A DNA stretch of 64,000 nucleotides from Nostoc sp. NMS2 (GCF_017115105.1 NZ_JABXKH010000042.1:124001-188000); one strand, 5' to 3'; counted from the first letter of the stretch, positions 25,967 to 35,987 are shown. Program-made: numbers and translations. The notes: generated by a model not told the origin, from the sequence alone.

Positions 25967-27274
25967 ATGGAGCAAAACAGGAATTCAGAGGGTTTAAGGT
26001 CTTCTCAGAATTTTTTGCGATCGCCACTTCTACTTACAATACTTGCATCTCTAGCAATAGGTGGAAGCATTGTTTATGCTGTGATGAAGTTTCAGGCTAC
26101 AGCTAATGAGAAACAAAAAACACCAGTAGCAGTTCAGCCTGTGGTAAAAACAGTCACAGCATTAGGGCGGTTGGAACCAAAGGGAGAGGTAATAAAACTA
26201 TCAGCGCCTTCTTCTACAGAAGGAAATCGAGTAGAGCAACTATTGGTGAAAGAAGGAGATAGCATTAAAGCTGGACAGGTAATTGCAATTATGGATAGTC
26301 GCGATCGGCTCCAAGCGACTTTGGGTGAAGCACAAAAACAAGTTAAAGTTGCCAAATCCCGCCTTAACCAGGTAAAAGCTGGAGCTAAACAGGGAGAACT
26401 TGGAGCTCGTCAAGCTGGCGTAAATCGTCTGCAAGTAGAACTAGAAGGAAATATAAAAACTCAGCAAGCCACAATTAATCGTATACAAGCAGAACTCCTT
26501 GGGCAACAACGCAGCTTGCAAGCAACAGTGGCTCGCGTCGCAGCCGAGAAACGTAATGCCCAAGCTGAGGTGCAGCGCTACGAGACTTTATATAAAGCAG
26601 GAGCAATTTCTAGTCAGGAAGTTGATAGCAGACGTTTAAGTGCAGAAACTTCCACTCAAGCGTTAATTGAAAGCCAAGCCACTCAGACAAGAACTGTGGC
26701 TACCCTACAACAGCAACTTAACGAAGCAAAAGCTAACCAGGAGCAAACACTCGCCAGCTTGCAACAGCAGATTAACGAAGCAAAAGCCAACCTGAATCAA
26801 ACTGCTGAAGTCCGTCCAACAGATATAGCAAATGCACAAGCAGAGATAGAAAGCGCTCAAGCCACCGTAGAGAAAATTAAAGCAGAACTGGCGCAAGCTT
26901 ATGTTGTGGCTCCTAAAGCCGGTCGAATTTTGGAGATTAATACACGAGCCGGAGAAACTGTTGGCGATGAAGGAATTGTGGCTTTAGGTCAAACCGACCA
27001 GATGTATGCAGTAGTAGAAGTCTACCAAAGTGATATTAAGAGAGTGCGTCCGGGACAGGAGGTGCGGGTAAGCAGTGATTCCTTACGCAATGAATTAGAG
27101 GGAAGAGTGGATTGGATTGGTATGCAGGTAAAGCGGCAAAATCTGATCAACGCTGATCCCTCTAGCAATATTGATGCCAGAGTAGTGGAAGTCCATGTGC
27201 AACTGAATAAACTATCTAGTCAAAATGCTTCTAGCTTAACTAATTTGCAAGTCAAGGCGGTAATTGAACTTTAA
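25967..27274 (+). CDS. devB: DevB-like membrane fusion (HlyD family) subunit of ABC exporter
   Basis: Periplasmic adaptor of a tripartite exporter. One N-terminal membrane segment (LLLTILASLAIGGSIVYAVM) is followed by a lipoyl-like half (GNRVEQLLVKEGDSIKAGQV), a long Gln/Ala-rich coiled coil (about residues 115-300) and the second half (AYVVAPKAGRILEINTRAGE) with a beta-barrel domain. In Anabaena, DevBCA exports heterocyst glycolipids with TolC. Heterocystous genomes carry several such operons, and the TetR partner suggests a stress- or compound-responsive paralogue here. First gene of devB-devC-devA. Confidence 0.9.
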   Translation: MEQNRNSEGLRSSQNFLRSPLLLTILASLAIGGSIVYAVMKFQATANEKQKTPVAVQPVVKTVTALGRLEPKGEVIKLSAPSSTEGNRVEQLLVKEGDSIKAGQVIAIMDSRDRLQATLGEAQKQVKVAKSRLNQVKAGAKQGELGARQAGVNRLQVELEGNIKTQQATINRIQAELLGQQRSLQATVARVAAEKRNAQAEVQRYETLYKAGAISSQEVDSRRLSAETSTQALIESQATQTRTVATLQQQLNEAKANQEQTLASLQQQINEAKANLNQTAEVRPTDIANAQAEIESAQATVEKIKAELAQAYVVAPKAGRILEINTRAGETVGDEGIVALGQTDQMYAVVEVYQSDIKRVRPGQEVRVSSDSLRNELEGRVDWIGMQVKRQNLINADPSSNIDARVVEVHVQLNKLSSQNASSLTNLQVKAVIEL

Positions 27275-27284
27275 AGGGAATTGG

Positions 27285-27442
27285 GAATTGGGCATGGAGA
27301 AGAAGCAGGGGAGCAGGGGAGCGGGGGGCAAGGGAGAGAATACAAAATTACATCTTTCTCCTCTGCACCCTTCCCCCTGCCCCTCTTCATCTCCCTCATC
27401 TCCCTCATCTCCCTCATCTCCACCATCTCCCCACTCCCTATT
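27285..27442. repeat. Purine-tract / AT-centre / pyrimidine-tract repeat inside the devBCA operon
   Basis: G-rich repeats (GAAGCAGGGGAGCAGGGGAG), an AT centre (GAATACAAAATTACATC) and a C-rich arm with tandem CTCCCTCAT units. It fills the devB-devC spacer up to the devC start, so a foldable repeat lies within the operon mRNA and could dampen expression of the distal genes. Confidence 0.8.
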
Positions 27443-28615
27443 ATGAAATTAATCGAACAAATGCGGCGGCGAACACCTTTAGGATGGCTGCAACTGAGTC
27501 ATGAAAAAGGTCGTCTTTTGGTGGCATTGTCAGGCATTGCCTTTGCCGATGTTCTGATGTTTATGCAGCTAGGGTTTCAGACTGCTTTGTTTGAAAGTAA
27601 CACAATCCTGCATCGCAGTATGCAGGCTGATATGTTTGTCATCAGCCCCCAAGCACGTAACCTAGCAAATATGTCTAGCTTTACGCGGCGGCGGCTGTAT
27701 CAAGCAATGGATGTACCAGGTGTAAAGTCGGCAGAAGGAATGTATGTCAACATTGTTGATTGGAAAAATCCTCAAACACATCAGAAGACGACAATATTAG
27801 TTATGGGGTTCAATCCCGATCGCCAAGTGTTTTACTTAGCGGATGTCAATCGCCAGCTAGATGCTGTGAAGCTACCAGATACCGTTTTGTTCGATCGCGC
27901 TTCTAGAGGAGATTATAACGAAGCGATCGCTAAAATTGACCAAGGTAAAACTGTCACAACCGAAATAGAACGGCGAACAATTACCATTAGCGGCTTATTT
28001 TCAGTCGGGGCTTCCTTCATAGCAGATGGTACTTTGATCACCAGCGACCAGAACTTTCTGCGACTATTTCCTAGACGAGAAGCCAGCAGTGTCAGTCTTG
28101 GTTTGGTGCAACTGCAACCAGGCTATGACCCAAAACAGATGAAAGCAGCTTTAGAATCTCATTTAGATGATGATGTCAAAGTTTTAACCCAAGCAGAATT
28201 TATCGAATTTGAAATAAATTACTGGAAAACAAATACTGCGATCGGATTTATCTTCAGCCTGGGTGTAGCAATGGGGTTTATGGTGGGCGTGATTATCGTC
28301 TATCAAGTTCTTTCTACAGATGTGAATTCTCATATCAAAGAATACGCTACTTTCAAAGCAATGGGGTATAACAATCTCTACTTATTAGGTGTGGTGCTTG
28401 AAGAGGCGATAATTTTGGCAATCTTGGGCTTTATCCCAGGAGCGATCGCACCTTTAGGACTTTATCATTTAACTCGTAATGCTACTAATTTACCACTTTA
28501 CATGACCGTAGCACGGGCTTTGACAGTATTAACGCTAACTATGATTATGTGTATAATTTCTGGTGCGATCGCAACTCGTAAATTACAGTCCGCCGATCCC
28601 GCAGATATGTTTTAG
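27443..28615 (+). CDS. devC: DevC-like permease of ABC exporter
   Basis: 390 residues, MacB/FtsX-type permease: one N-terminal membrane segment (LLVALSGIAFADVLMFMQLG), a long periplasmic domain, and three C-terminal segments (FIFSLGVAMGFMVGVIIVYQ, AIILAILGFIPGAIAPLGLY, LTLTMIMCIISGAIATRKL). MKLIEQMRRRTPLGWLQLSH is the typical DevC start. The frame is open to 27281, but only through the tract repeat, so ATG 27443 is preferred. It ends 68 bp before devA. Confidence 0.92.
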   Translation: MKLIEQMRRRTPLGWLQLSHEKGRLLVALSGIAFADVLMFMQLGFQTALFESNTILHRSMQADMFVISPQARNLANMSSFTRRRLYQAMDVPGVKSAEGMYVNIVDWKNPQTHQKTTILVMGFNPDRQVFYLADVNRQLDAVKLPDTVLFDRASRGDYNEAIAKIDQGKTVTTEIERRTITISGLFSVGASFIADGTLITSDQNFLRLFPRREASSVSLGLVQLQPGYDPKQMKAALESHLDDDVKVLTQAEFIEFEINYWKTNTAIGFIFSLGVAMGFMVGVIIVYQVLSTDVNSHIKEYATFKAMGYNNLYLLGVVLEEAIILAILGFIPGAIAPLGLYHLTRNATNLPLYMTVARALTVLTLTMIMCIISGAIATRKLQSADPADMF

Positions 28616-28683
28616 AAATTGTCATTGGTCATTTGTCATTGGTCATTTGCAAATGACAACCATCATTAGTAATCAAGCTATTT

Positions 28684-29388
28684 ATGATTAGTCAACCCGT
28701 AATCTCTGTTAAAAATCTTGACCACTACTTCGGTCATGGTCAACTTCGTAAGCAAGTTCTCTTTGATGTCAACCTGGATATTAGCGCTGGTGAAATTATT
28801 ATTATGACTGGGCCTTCTGGTTCTGGAAAAACTACACTTCTCACCTTAGTCGGCGGCTTGCGTTCTGCCCAATCTGGCAGTTTGCAGATATTAGAACAAG
28901 AACTGTGTGGCGCGAACAAAGCCCAACTTACCCAAGCGCGACGTAGTAACGGTTATATTTTCCAAGCGCACAACTTGCATGGTAGCCTAACAGCACTCCA
29001 GAACGTCAGAATGGGTTTGGAGGTGCATAATAATATTTCGCCAGCAGAAATGAAAACTCGGTCAGCCCAAATGTTAGAGGAGGTAGGATTAGGAGAGCGC
29101 CTCAATTATTATCCTGATGACTTATCTGGTGGGCAAAAACAAAGAGTTGCGATCGCTCGTGCGTTGGTCGGTCGTCCTAAAATTGTCTTAGCAGATGAAC
29201 CCACCGCCGCCCTTGATAGTAAATCAGGACGAGATGTGGTCAACCTCATGCAAAAACTAGCTAAAGAACAAGACTGTACCATTCTCTTGGTGACTCATGA
29301 CAACCGCATTCTAGATATTGCCGATCGCATAGTCTACATGGAAGATGGCAAATTAGTAAATGACGGTGCTGTTGTTGCAGCTAGTTAG
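28684..29388 (+). CDS. devA: DevA-like ATP-binding subunit of ABC exporter
   Basis: 234 residues with Walker A GPSGSGKTT, the Q-loop in IFQAHNLH, signature LSGGQKQRVAIARAL, Walker B KIVLADEPTAAL and the switch His in LLVTHDNRI. It closely fits the DevA/LolD/MacB class of exporters. Last gene of the devBCA operon. Confidence 0.95.
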   Translation: MISQPVISVKNLDHYFGHGQLRKQVLFDVNLDISAGEIIIMTGPSGSGKTTLLTLVGGLRSAQSGSLQILEQELCGANKAQLTQARRSNGYIFQAHNLHGSLTALQNVRMGLEVHNNISPAEMKTRSAQMLEEVGLGERLNYYPDDLSGGQKQRVAIARALVGRPKIVLADEPTAALDSKSGRDVVNLMQKLAKEQDCTILLVTHDNRILDIADRIVYMEDGKLVNDGAVVAAS

Positions 29389-29539
29389 TTACGCTGGTTG
29401 TTTTTGATGAAGCGTAACTATCCTGCGACTACGCAGATAAAGCGGTAATGTTGTAGTACTATAGGAAATAGAATAAAATTTCCCTAAATTCACGGCATTT
29501 GAATATAGAATAGATACTCAAGTGTGTGAATAAATATCT

Positions 29540-29624
29540 GGAGAGGTGTCCGAGCGGTTCATGGTGACGCACTCGAAATGCGTTTTGGGGAAACCCAACG
29601 GGGGTTCGAATCCCCCCCTCTCCG
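29540..29624 (+). tRNA. tRNA-Ser (anticodon CGA)
   Basis: 85-base class II tRNA: acceptor GGAGAGG/CCTCTCC, anticodon stem ACGCA/TGCGT with loop CTCGAAA, long variable arm (TTGGGGAAACCCAAC), T-loop TTCGAAT, discriminator G. No encoded CCA. Confidence 0.96.
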
Positions 29625-29795
29625 TTTAAAAATATTCCTAAAAAACTGGACAAACAGATGGTGTTTGGCTTGATAACTGGCACGTATAATTATTTGCAAG
29701 TGAAACGAGCTTATATTTCCGTGACTACTGAGTAAAATATTGCCCAAGAAATACTAAAATATACAGCGATAGCACAGATTTTTGGGATAAACTAA

Positions 29796-29824
29796 TGCCA
29801 TCGTGTGAGGAGTGAACGATGGCA
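29796..29824 (+). promoter_or_regulatory. capA start-site hairpin with loop complementary to the Yfr1 core
   Basis: TGCCATCG (29796-29803) pairs perfectly with CGATGGCA (29817-29824), which contains the capA ATG. The 13-base loop TGTGAGGAGTGAA carries the Shine-Dalgarno. The 11 bases GTGTGAGGAGT (29803-29813) are the exact reverse complement of ACTCCTCACAC, the conserved single-stranded core of the cyanobacterial sRNA Yfr1. Pairing would cover the ribosome site. The structure is visible in the sequence; regulation is inferred. Confidence 0.6.
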
Positions 29825-30991
29825 AATCTCAGCCTGGGGAGAGGGCTTTCATTTAGTTTTATTAGTATCTGTTTATATATGGGTATTAGTATAGGAGTCT
29901 TTATTCGGCTTGGGCAATCACAGCAATTAAACGCTGCTACTACACCCACTGAACCTGTATCATTACCGTTTGCTATTCCTGAACCTGCGGCATTAAAACA
30001 AAAACTGCAAACTTCTTCAGATATTATTACGATCAAAGCCGTTGGAGATATTATTCCCGGCACTAATTTTCCTAACTATAGATTACCCCGGTTTCGAGAT
30101 CAATTATTACCAAAGTCAGTGAGATCCCACTTGCAAGGATCAGATATTTTATTTGGTAACTTTGAAAGTAGCTTAACTAATTATCCTTACACTACCAAAG
30201 ATACTAGTAGGGGACAAGTCTTTGCTTTTCGCTCTCCGCCTGGATATGCTCGGCTATTTGCTGAGGCTGGTTTTAATGTGTTTAATATGGCGAATAACCA
30301 TGCAATGGATTTTGGCCCGGTAGGGTTCAAAGATACAAAGAAAAATCTTGAGGCTGTGGGCATTGCAACATTAGGTCATAAAAATCAAATTCTCTATTTG
30401 AAAGCTAACAATATCCCTGTGGCAATGGTAGGTTTTTCTCCTTATGAAATGTATAATTCCATCCATGATTTAGGAGCAGCCCAAGCACTTGTAGCAGAAG
30501 CTAAAAATAAAGCAAAGATTGTAGTAGTATCGATGCACGCTGGAGCCGAAGGAACGGGGGCACTACATATTAAGAATCAGACAGAGTTTTTTTATGGAGA
30601 AAACCGAGGTAATTCAATCCAGTTTGCTCGAAAAATGATTGATGCGGGTGCAGATTTAGTATTAGGACATGGGCCTCATGTTCCGAGAGCGATGGAAATT
30701 TATAAGGGAAAAATTATTGCCTATTCTTTAGGAAACTTTCTAGGATATCGGACTTTATCTACAAATGCCCAGACAGGTGACTCTATGATTTTAGAAGTTA
30801 AACTCAACTCTCTGGGAGATTTGGTATCAAGTAAAATTATCCCTGTGCGAATGGATAGGCAAGGAATTCCTCAAATTGATCGGTATTTTCAGACTGTGAG
30901 ACTTATGCGTGATTTGAATAATCAAGCTTTTCCCAAAAATCCGGTGAAGATTAATAAGAAGGGGGAAGTTGTTGTACAGAAGAGGAAATAA
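29819..30991 (+). CDS. CapA-family (PGA synthesis-like) protein
   Basis: 390 residues with an N-terminal signal/anchor (LSFSFISICLYMGISIGVFI), then a calcineurin-like metallophosphatase fold of the CapA type. Motifs: KAVGDIIPGTNF (Asp metal ligand), LFGNFESSLTN, FNMANNHAMDFG (the N-N-H-x-x-D motif), VVVSMHAGAE and LVLGHGPHVPRAMEIYKGKI. CapA proteins are tied to poly-gamma-glutamate capsules in Bacillus; in cyanobacteria the substrate is unknown and probably envelope polymer-related. GAGGAG lies 6 bases before the ATG, inside the hairpin described separately. Confidence 0.88.
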   Translation: MANLSLGRGLSFSFISICLYMGISIGVFIRLGQSQQLNAATTPTEPVSLPFAIPEPAALKQKLQTSSDIITIKAVGDIIPGTNFPNYRLPRFRDQLLPKSVRSHLQGSDILFGNFESSLTNYPYTTKDTSRGQVFAFRSPPGYARLFAEAGFNVFNMANNHAMDFGPVGFKDTKKNLEAVGIATLGHKNQILYLKANNIPVAMVGFSPYEMYNSIHDLGAAQALVAEAKNKAKIVVVSMHAGAEGTGALHIKNQTEFFYGENRGNSIQFARKMIDAGADLVLGHGPHVPRAMEIYKGKIIAYSLGNFLGYRTLSTNAQTGDSMILEVKLNSLGDLVSSKIIPVRMDRQGIPQIDRYFQTVRLMRDLNNQAFPKNPVKINKKGEVVVQKRK

Positions 30992-31034
30992 ACGTTGAGA
31001 TGAATTTTGGATTGAAGAAAAAATCTAAAATTTA

Positions 31035-32636
31035 CTAATTATTGTCATCTTGTAGCTTTTCCGGCAATTTGCGATCGCTCTGTGGTAGATTATCACTCGG
31101 TGGATTTTGCTTTTCCAGTGTTGGTACTACTACAGCAGAAGGATCTGACTGTTTGGATTGTGGCGGTGGTGCTGCTGGTATAACCACAGAATTTGACGGA
31201 ATTACCGATTCAGGGGAAGCAGAATTCTGATTAGAAGCGGGTGAGTTATTTTGTGGCAATGGTGCGGGGGAAGCACTACGAGATGACCGGATAGCTCGGA
31301 GTTTTTCCACTAGCGAGGGTGTGGAGGAAACGCTAGGTGCAGGTGCAGATTTCTTCAAATCGCCCCGTTGTGATTCTCCTCGAGAGCTGCTAGGAGTTTC
31401 TTCGGGGGAAGAACGGCGATTCCGTCGGCGCTGCTTGGAATTAGAAAGAGGTGCTGATTCTGTTCTTGAGGTGGTGTTAGTTTTTTCACCATTTTCTAAG
31501 CTAGGTACTTTCGCGGCTGGTTGTTGAGTAGGCTGTTCAAAAAGCGGCTTTGTGGTTGGCTGCGGCTGAGATTTGGGTAAAATGCTAGTGATGCCAAAAC
31601 CTGCTGTAGCAGCAACCAAGGCTACACCTATACCAATGAGTATTTGAGATGAACCCGGTTTTTTTGCTAGTAGATTTTCTTTAGCGATGCCTGGGTTGGG
31701 CTGTGCCAACACAGATGGCTTATGAAGACGATTTTGGGCAGTTTTCCCAAGTAAAGTTGCAGATTGTTGGGCAGATAAATTGACAGTTGGGACTGCATAA
31801 GTTGCTAAGGCTTGCGGTGTCATACCCTCATTTCCAGGTAGCAGTTGTAACCACTCGGCAACTGTCGCTGGACGAAAACGAGACTCCACCGCCATCCCGC
31901 GCATTACTGCCTGGTTGACAGCAGCACTCAAGTGTGGTTGCAGTTCGCGGGGGGAAGACATTTGTTCGCGATCGCGCAATAATGCTGGTATAGGAACTTG
32001 TGCTGTCAACAGTGCATACAAAGTTGCGGCTAAACCATAAACATCTGTGGCGGGTGTGCGCGGCGCTTGCGTCAAATACTGCTCAATTGGAGAATAGCCT
32101 TCAGAAACTAGACCAGTGTGAGTCTGTCTGACACTGCCATTAAATTCCCTGGCAATGCCAAAATCAATTAGTACTACTTCTTGTGTTCCTTGACGAAGAA
32201 TAATATTATCTGGTTTGACATCTCGGTGCAGCAAACCATTGTTATGTACTACCTGTAAAGCTGCTCCAATTTGCCGGATGTAATGAATTGCTGTGGCTTC
32301 AGGCAAACTTATTCCTGGTAATACAAATGCATCTCCCAAGGTTTCACCACGAATGTATTCCATCACCATGTAAGGCAGTCCAGCTTCCACAAAAAAGTCA
32401 CTGACTCGGACTATATTTGGATGAATACACGTAGCTAATCGTCTGGCTTCATCTTGGAATTGGCGCTCAAACTTCGCAAAATCAGGATGTTGTCGCAGCC
32501 GTTCATTGATGGTTTTCATCACCACCTCCTGGCCCAAGTAGCGATGGGTAGCTTTAAATGTAATACCAAAGCCACCCCGCCCTATTTCTTGAATTAGGGT
32601 ATATTTTCCATCTTGCAAAATTGTGCCTGCTAACAT
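31035..32636 (-). CDS. Serine/threonine protein kinase, membrane-anchored
   Basis: 533 residues. The Hanks-type kinase domain occupies about residues 12-270: glycine loop [18 protein letters not shown] lysine, [12 protein letters not shown] catalytic loop, IDFGIAR, and [10 protein letters not shown] at the P+1 loop. One membrane segment follows ([20 protein letters not shown], near residue 335), then about 175 residues of Ser/Pro/Gln-rich low-complexity tail, probably exported. There is no recognisable sensor domain. It is the most downstream gene of the minus-strand 37.5-31 kb block but separated by about 590 bp, so not obviously co-transcribed. Confidence 0.92.
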   Translation of the reverse strand: MLAGTILQDGKYTLIQEIGRGGFGITFKATHRYLGQEVVMKTINERLRQHPDFAKFERQFQDEARRLATCIHPNIVRVSDFFVEAGLPYMVMEYIRGETLGDAFVLPGISLPEATAIHYIRQIGAALQVVHNNGLLHRDVKPDNIILRQGTQEVVLIDFGIAREFNGSVRQTHTGLVSEGYSPIEQYLTQAPRTPATDVYGLAATLYALLTAQVPIPALLRDREQMSSPRELQPHLSAAVNQAVMRGMAVESRFRPATVAEWLQLLPGNEGMTPQALATYAVPTVNLSAQQSATLLGKTAQNRLHKPSVLAQPNPGIAKENLLAKKPGSSQILIGIGVALVAATAGFGITSILPKSQPQPTTKPLFEQPTQQPAAKVPSLENGEKTNTTSRTESAPLSNSKQRRRNRRSSPEETPSSSRGESQRGDLKKSAPAPSVSSTPSLVEKLRAIRSSRSASPAPLPQNNSPASNQNSASPESVIPSNSVVIPAAPPPQSKQSDPSAVVVPTLEKQNPPSDNLPQSDRKLPEKLQDDNN

Positions 32637-33221
32637 AAAGAGTCCTGAGTCCTGAGTGAGCAGATAAATAGCGAATCCTGAGTCTTGAGGAATTTCTAAA
32701 AATTTTCCCGTATTTTACATGAGGCAGGGTTTTCACCTGTCTATTTTACGGGATGATTTAGTTGTCGGAACTCCCTAAGCGAGAAAACCTCCCCACGCTC
32801 ACAAAAGTTTTATCTTTTTCAGATGATAACGCGGGGTAAAGAAATTCTGAAGTAGGAAACAGACTTAAGCTATCTGCTACATCCGTAATGTCAAGGAGAA
32901 AGTACGACTCGACGCGCTAGTTGATACAACATTGTTTGTTAATTGACGCTTTAATTTTGTCCTATTTCAGCACATAAGTAATTTAGGACTAGCACTTTCA
33001 ATGTGGTGAAATTTTTGGACAATAATTCATATTTTCTCTGTGTTCCCTGCGTCTCTGTGGTTAAATAAATTACTTTTAAACCGCAGAGGCACAGAGAACG
33101 CAGAGAGAAGGAAAGAGATGTTACTAGTCACCTTGAAAGGGCTAGTCCTATAATCTTCCAGTAGGTTAGAAGCAAGCAGGAAAGCTATAAAAGCGATAAA
33201 GTTGAGTGTCTTTATCATTAA
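32637..33221. other. Intergenic region with a MITE-like palindromic element
   Basis: No gene is supported. Between 32984 and 33150 lies an element whose ends (TAGGACTAGCACTTTCAA and, on the other strand, TAGGACTAGCCCTTTCAA) match at 17 of 18 positions. Its interior is itself palindromic (CTCTGTGTTCCCTGCGTCTC facing GAGGCACAGAGAACGCAGAG). The remainder is AT-rich and would hold the kinase promoter. Confidence 0.7.
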
Positions 33222-34550
33222 TCACAAACTAAATTCTGCTGCGCCATCCTCATCCACATTTGCATCTTTACCCATAGCAGTAGGTTTAAATTTAGAGCCA
33301 TGAATTAATTCAGCAAACGCAATTCCTGGATTTTGGTGAAGAATATTCAGCACACTCATAAAATCTCGCACAATTTCCCCTGGTGTCATTAATGCTTCTG
33401 CACCCAAGCGATTAATAATTTCTTGTACAAACTCCTTCAACTCACGATTTGTCAAAGTCTGTTCATACCCAAAATTGAGTGCATGAATCTCAGCTAAACG
33501 TTGCAAAAGCGTCAATATTTCTCCTTCACTCAACGGATTTAGCCGAATCACTGGCCCAGAATGTTCTTGAACATTAGCTTGGGCAACAAAACGGCTTTCT
33601 TTTGTGCGTCTTTGCCAAGCTTGGTCTGCAAAAAGTCCCCGTTTGGGGTCTTCTAAAAATTTGGTTGTTCCACCAACAACAATGCCAAGATGTTCTGCTT
33701 TGCACTGCATGGTATCGTTAAACATGGTCAGGAGTCGATTATAATTCTTTTCTCGCGTGACTGTAGTAGATATTTGATATAAATGTACGGCTTCATCAAA
33801 TATAATTAAAAGTCCTTTATAACCAATTTCAGCGACAAATTTCGCAAATAGTTTTATATAGTCATACCAGCTATCATCATCAATAATGACGCGCACTCCT
33901 AAAGCAGCCTTAGCCTCAACTTTAGTAGTAAATTCTCCACGCAACCAGCGCATCGCCGCATTTTTTAAATCATCATCATCCAATCGGTAGCCACGCCAAT
34001 AAGCAATAATCACGCTACCAAAATCAAAACCGTGAACTAAGTCTTCAATATACTGAACTACTTCTCTAATTTTTGATTCAACTTTGTCATCAAAACCATC
34101 GTCATTGGGACGCATTTCAGTTTCTTTAACTACTTCTTGTTGAATTTTATTAATCCATCCTTCTAAAATCGAGACTAAAGCACCACCATCAGGACGAGTT
34201 TTTGTAGCTAGGTGGCTCATCAATTCTCGATAGGTGGCTACACCTTCATTGTTGCTTCCAGCTAATCGGCGTTCAGGGGATAAATCAGCATCCGCTACTA
34301 CAAAACCTTGCTCCATAGCGCGGTTACGAATTAGTTGCAGTAAAAAACTTTTCCCGGAACCGTAGTTACCAATTATAAAGCGAAACGCTGCTACACCTTC
34401 GGCAATATCATCAAGATTTTGTAATAGGCTTTTTAGTTCTTTTTCTCGACCTACTGCGATATATTCAACTCCCAATCTTGGTACTACCCCCGCACCAAGG
34501 GAATTAATTAAAGCAGTGGAGATTTTTTTCGAGATTTTGAGTTTTGCCAT
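33222..34550 (-). CDS. DUF2791/BrxD-like P-loop ATPase
   Basis: 442 residues. Walker A GNYGSGKS at 61-68, Walker B LLIIFDEAVHLY at about 247-258. The stretch VVADADLSPERRLAGSN near residue 84 is typical of the DUF2791 family. Members include BrxD of BREX phage-defence loci and ATPases found beside TerB-domain proteins in Ter-type stress systems. The partner upstream here (stop 97 bp away) is a TerB-C-like protein, which favours the Ter-type setting. No methyltransferase, PglZ or BrxL is nearby, so it is not a complete BREX locus. Molecular role unknown. Confidence 0.8.
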   Translation of the reverse strand: MAKLKISKKISTALINSLGAGVVPRLGVEYIAVGREKELKSLLQNLDDIAEGVAAFRFIIGNYGSGKSFLLQLIRNRAMEQGFVVADADLSPERRLAGSNNEGVATYRELMSHLATKTRPDGGALVSILEGWINKIQQEVVKETEMRPNDDGFDDKVESKIREVVQYIEDLVHGFDFGSVIIAYWRGYRLDDDDLKNAAMRWLRGEFTTKVEAKAALGVRVIIDDDSWYDYIKLFAKFVAEIGYKGLLIIFDEAVHLYQISTTVTREKNYNRLLTMFNDTMQCKAEHLGIVVGGTTKFLEDPKRGLFADQAWQRRTKESRFVAQANVQEHSGPVIRLNPLSEGEILTLLQRLAEIHALNFGYEQTLTNRELKEFVQEIINRLGAEALMTPGEIVRDFMSVLNILHQNPGIAFAELIHGSKFKPTAMGKDANVDEDGAAEFSL

Positions 34551-34646
34551 GTATTACACTTCACTTTATTCTAAACGCATAAGCACGCAGTAAATAGGTA
34601 AGGTACACATTTACCTTACTACTAATCTTACGACGGCAATAATATT

Positions 34647-35984
34647 TTAGTTTGACGATGTATGTCTAGCCATGAGACTTTCATGCATTGCAATCATTTT
34701 TTTGACATGGGTAATATGCTCATGGTAAACTTCTGGAATTGCCGAATCTGAGTTAATTATTAATTCTCCAATAGTATCATTTGCCCGTTCATTTATAGAA
34801 TCGATTAAAAGATTCGGCATAGTGATGTTTGCTTCGGCAATTTTTTTTATAGCAGCTTTGGGATTATCTTGTTCAACTATAGCTTTTAATACTTGTAGTT
34901 CGTATTCTGGGAGCTTTTCTAAAAAATTAGTCCATTCTTCAGGTATATTCTCTGATGTATCAATTTCCGAATTGTCTATGACTGCTGTAGTTTCCATTAT
35001 TTCAGAAAAGGGAAACAATTCAGTATCATCTTCTTGGGAATTATCAACTAAAGGTTCTTGATTAAATGTTTCTAGTTGTTGGAGTAATTCCCATACTTGA
35101 TTTTGCAATGAATCTCGTTCTTCTTGCAATAATGAAATTTGCCCTTGCAACTGCTGTAATTCGGCTTTGTGTTCTGCTAGTTGGGTTTGTGAAGAATGCA
35201 GGATGATTTGGATATTTTCTCTTTCGGTTTTTGTCGCTACCAATAACTGATTTTTTTGGGTTGTCTCAACTTCTAACTCTTGAATTGCAATTCGTAGTTC
35301 GTATAGTTTTTCTTCTAATTGGGGTTTGAGTCTGCCTAAAAGAGTTAAATTACTTTCAACTTCTTGTTTCTCTTGCTGGAGTTCGGAAATTTGGCTTTGC
35401 AATTGGGTGATTTCAGCACGGGATACATTACAATTCGACTCTAGACGACGCTTCTCTGCTGTGAGTATAGAAAAAGCATTGTTCAATTCTGTTTGATTTT
35501 TCTGCAAGTTATTAATTTCAGTTTGCAGAGTATTTATTTCAGTTTCTAGCTGTTTTTTTTGTCCTGCGAATGTTCTTAATTCCCGATGTAAACTATCCCT
35601 TTGGTTACGACTTTCTGTGACTTGATTTTGCAGTTGTTGTGATTCTGCATATAATAAATTATGATGTTGTTCGATTTGATTTATTTCTCTGACAACACGA
35701 GCTTTCAATTCCTCCATTTCTTTAATTCGTTTGCGGAGAGAACCTAAAACAAACATTTCATAATTTCTCCGCCGCTTATCTACGAATAATGCTGCTGCAT
35801 AGATAGTAGCGGCAGTAATTAAACCTGTGAGAAAAGCTTTATTGAAATCCCAGCTGGGGACGAGACTAAGACCAAAACTCACACTAAAGGCAACTATTCC
35901 TAGTATAAATCGATTGCTGATCGTTACTGATTGCATATTGCTCGTTTTTAGCGTAGTGAAATTATCAAAATAAGTAACTCTCAT
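34647..35984 (-). CDS. Membrane-anchored coiled-coil protein with TerB-C-like domain
   Basis: 445 residues. Two hydrophobic segments (FILGIVAFSVSFGLSLVP and FLTGLITAATIYAAALFV, residues 26-68) are followed by a basic patch, then about 230 residues of Gln/Glu/Leu coiled coil (about 80-310). An acidic linker leads to a C-terminal domain (about 350-440) with ELQVLKAIVEQDNPKAAIKK and NLLIDSINERANDTIGELII. The latter fits the TerB-C pattern (helix, then D-x-INE-x-A-x-D-x-IGE). A second ATG at 35936 (MQSVTISNRF) is an equally plausible start. It is likely an inner-membrane scaffold for the neighbouring ATPase. The domain call is by eye. Confidence 0.65.
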   Translation of the reverse strand: MRVTYFDNFTTLKTSNMQSVTISNRFILGIVAFSVSFGLSLVPSWDFNKAFLTGLITAATIYAAALFVDKRRRNYEMFVLGSLRKRIKEMEELKARVVREINQIEQHHNLLYAESQQLQNQVTESRNQRDSLHRELRTFAGQKKQLETEINTLQTEINNLQKNQTELNNAFSILTAEKRRLESNCNVSRAEITQLQSQISELQQEKQEVESNLTLLGRLKPQLEEKLYELRIAIQELEVETTQKNQLLVATKTERENIQIILHSSQTQLAEHKAELQQLQGQISLLQEERDSLQNQVWELLQQLETFNQEPLVDNSQEDDTELFPFSEIMETTAVIDNSEIDTSENIPEEWTNFLEKLPEYELQVLKAIVEQDNPKAAIKKIAEANITMPNLLIDSINERANDTIGELIINSDSAIPEVYHEHITHVKKMIAMHESLMARHTSSN

Positions 35985-35987
35985 ACT

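Noticed and set aside
29796-29824. A Yfr1 sRNA gene on the minus strand (the core motif is present there)
   Set aside because: In Yfr1 the core lies unpaired between two hairpins; here it lies in the loop of a single hairpin, without a terminator, and overlaps the capA start.
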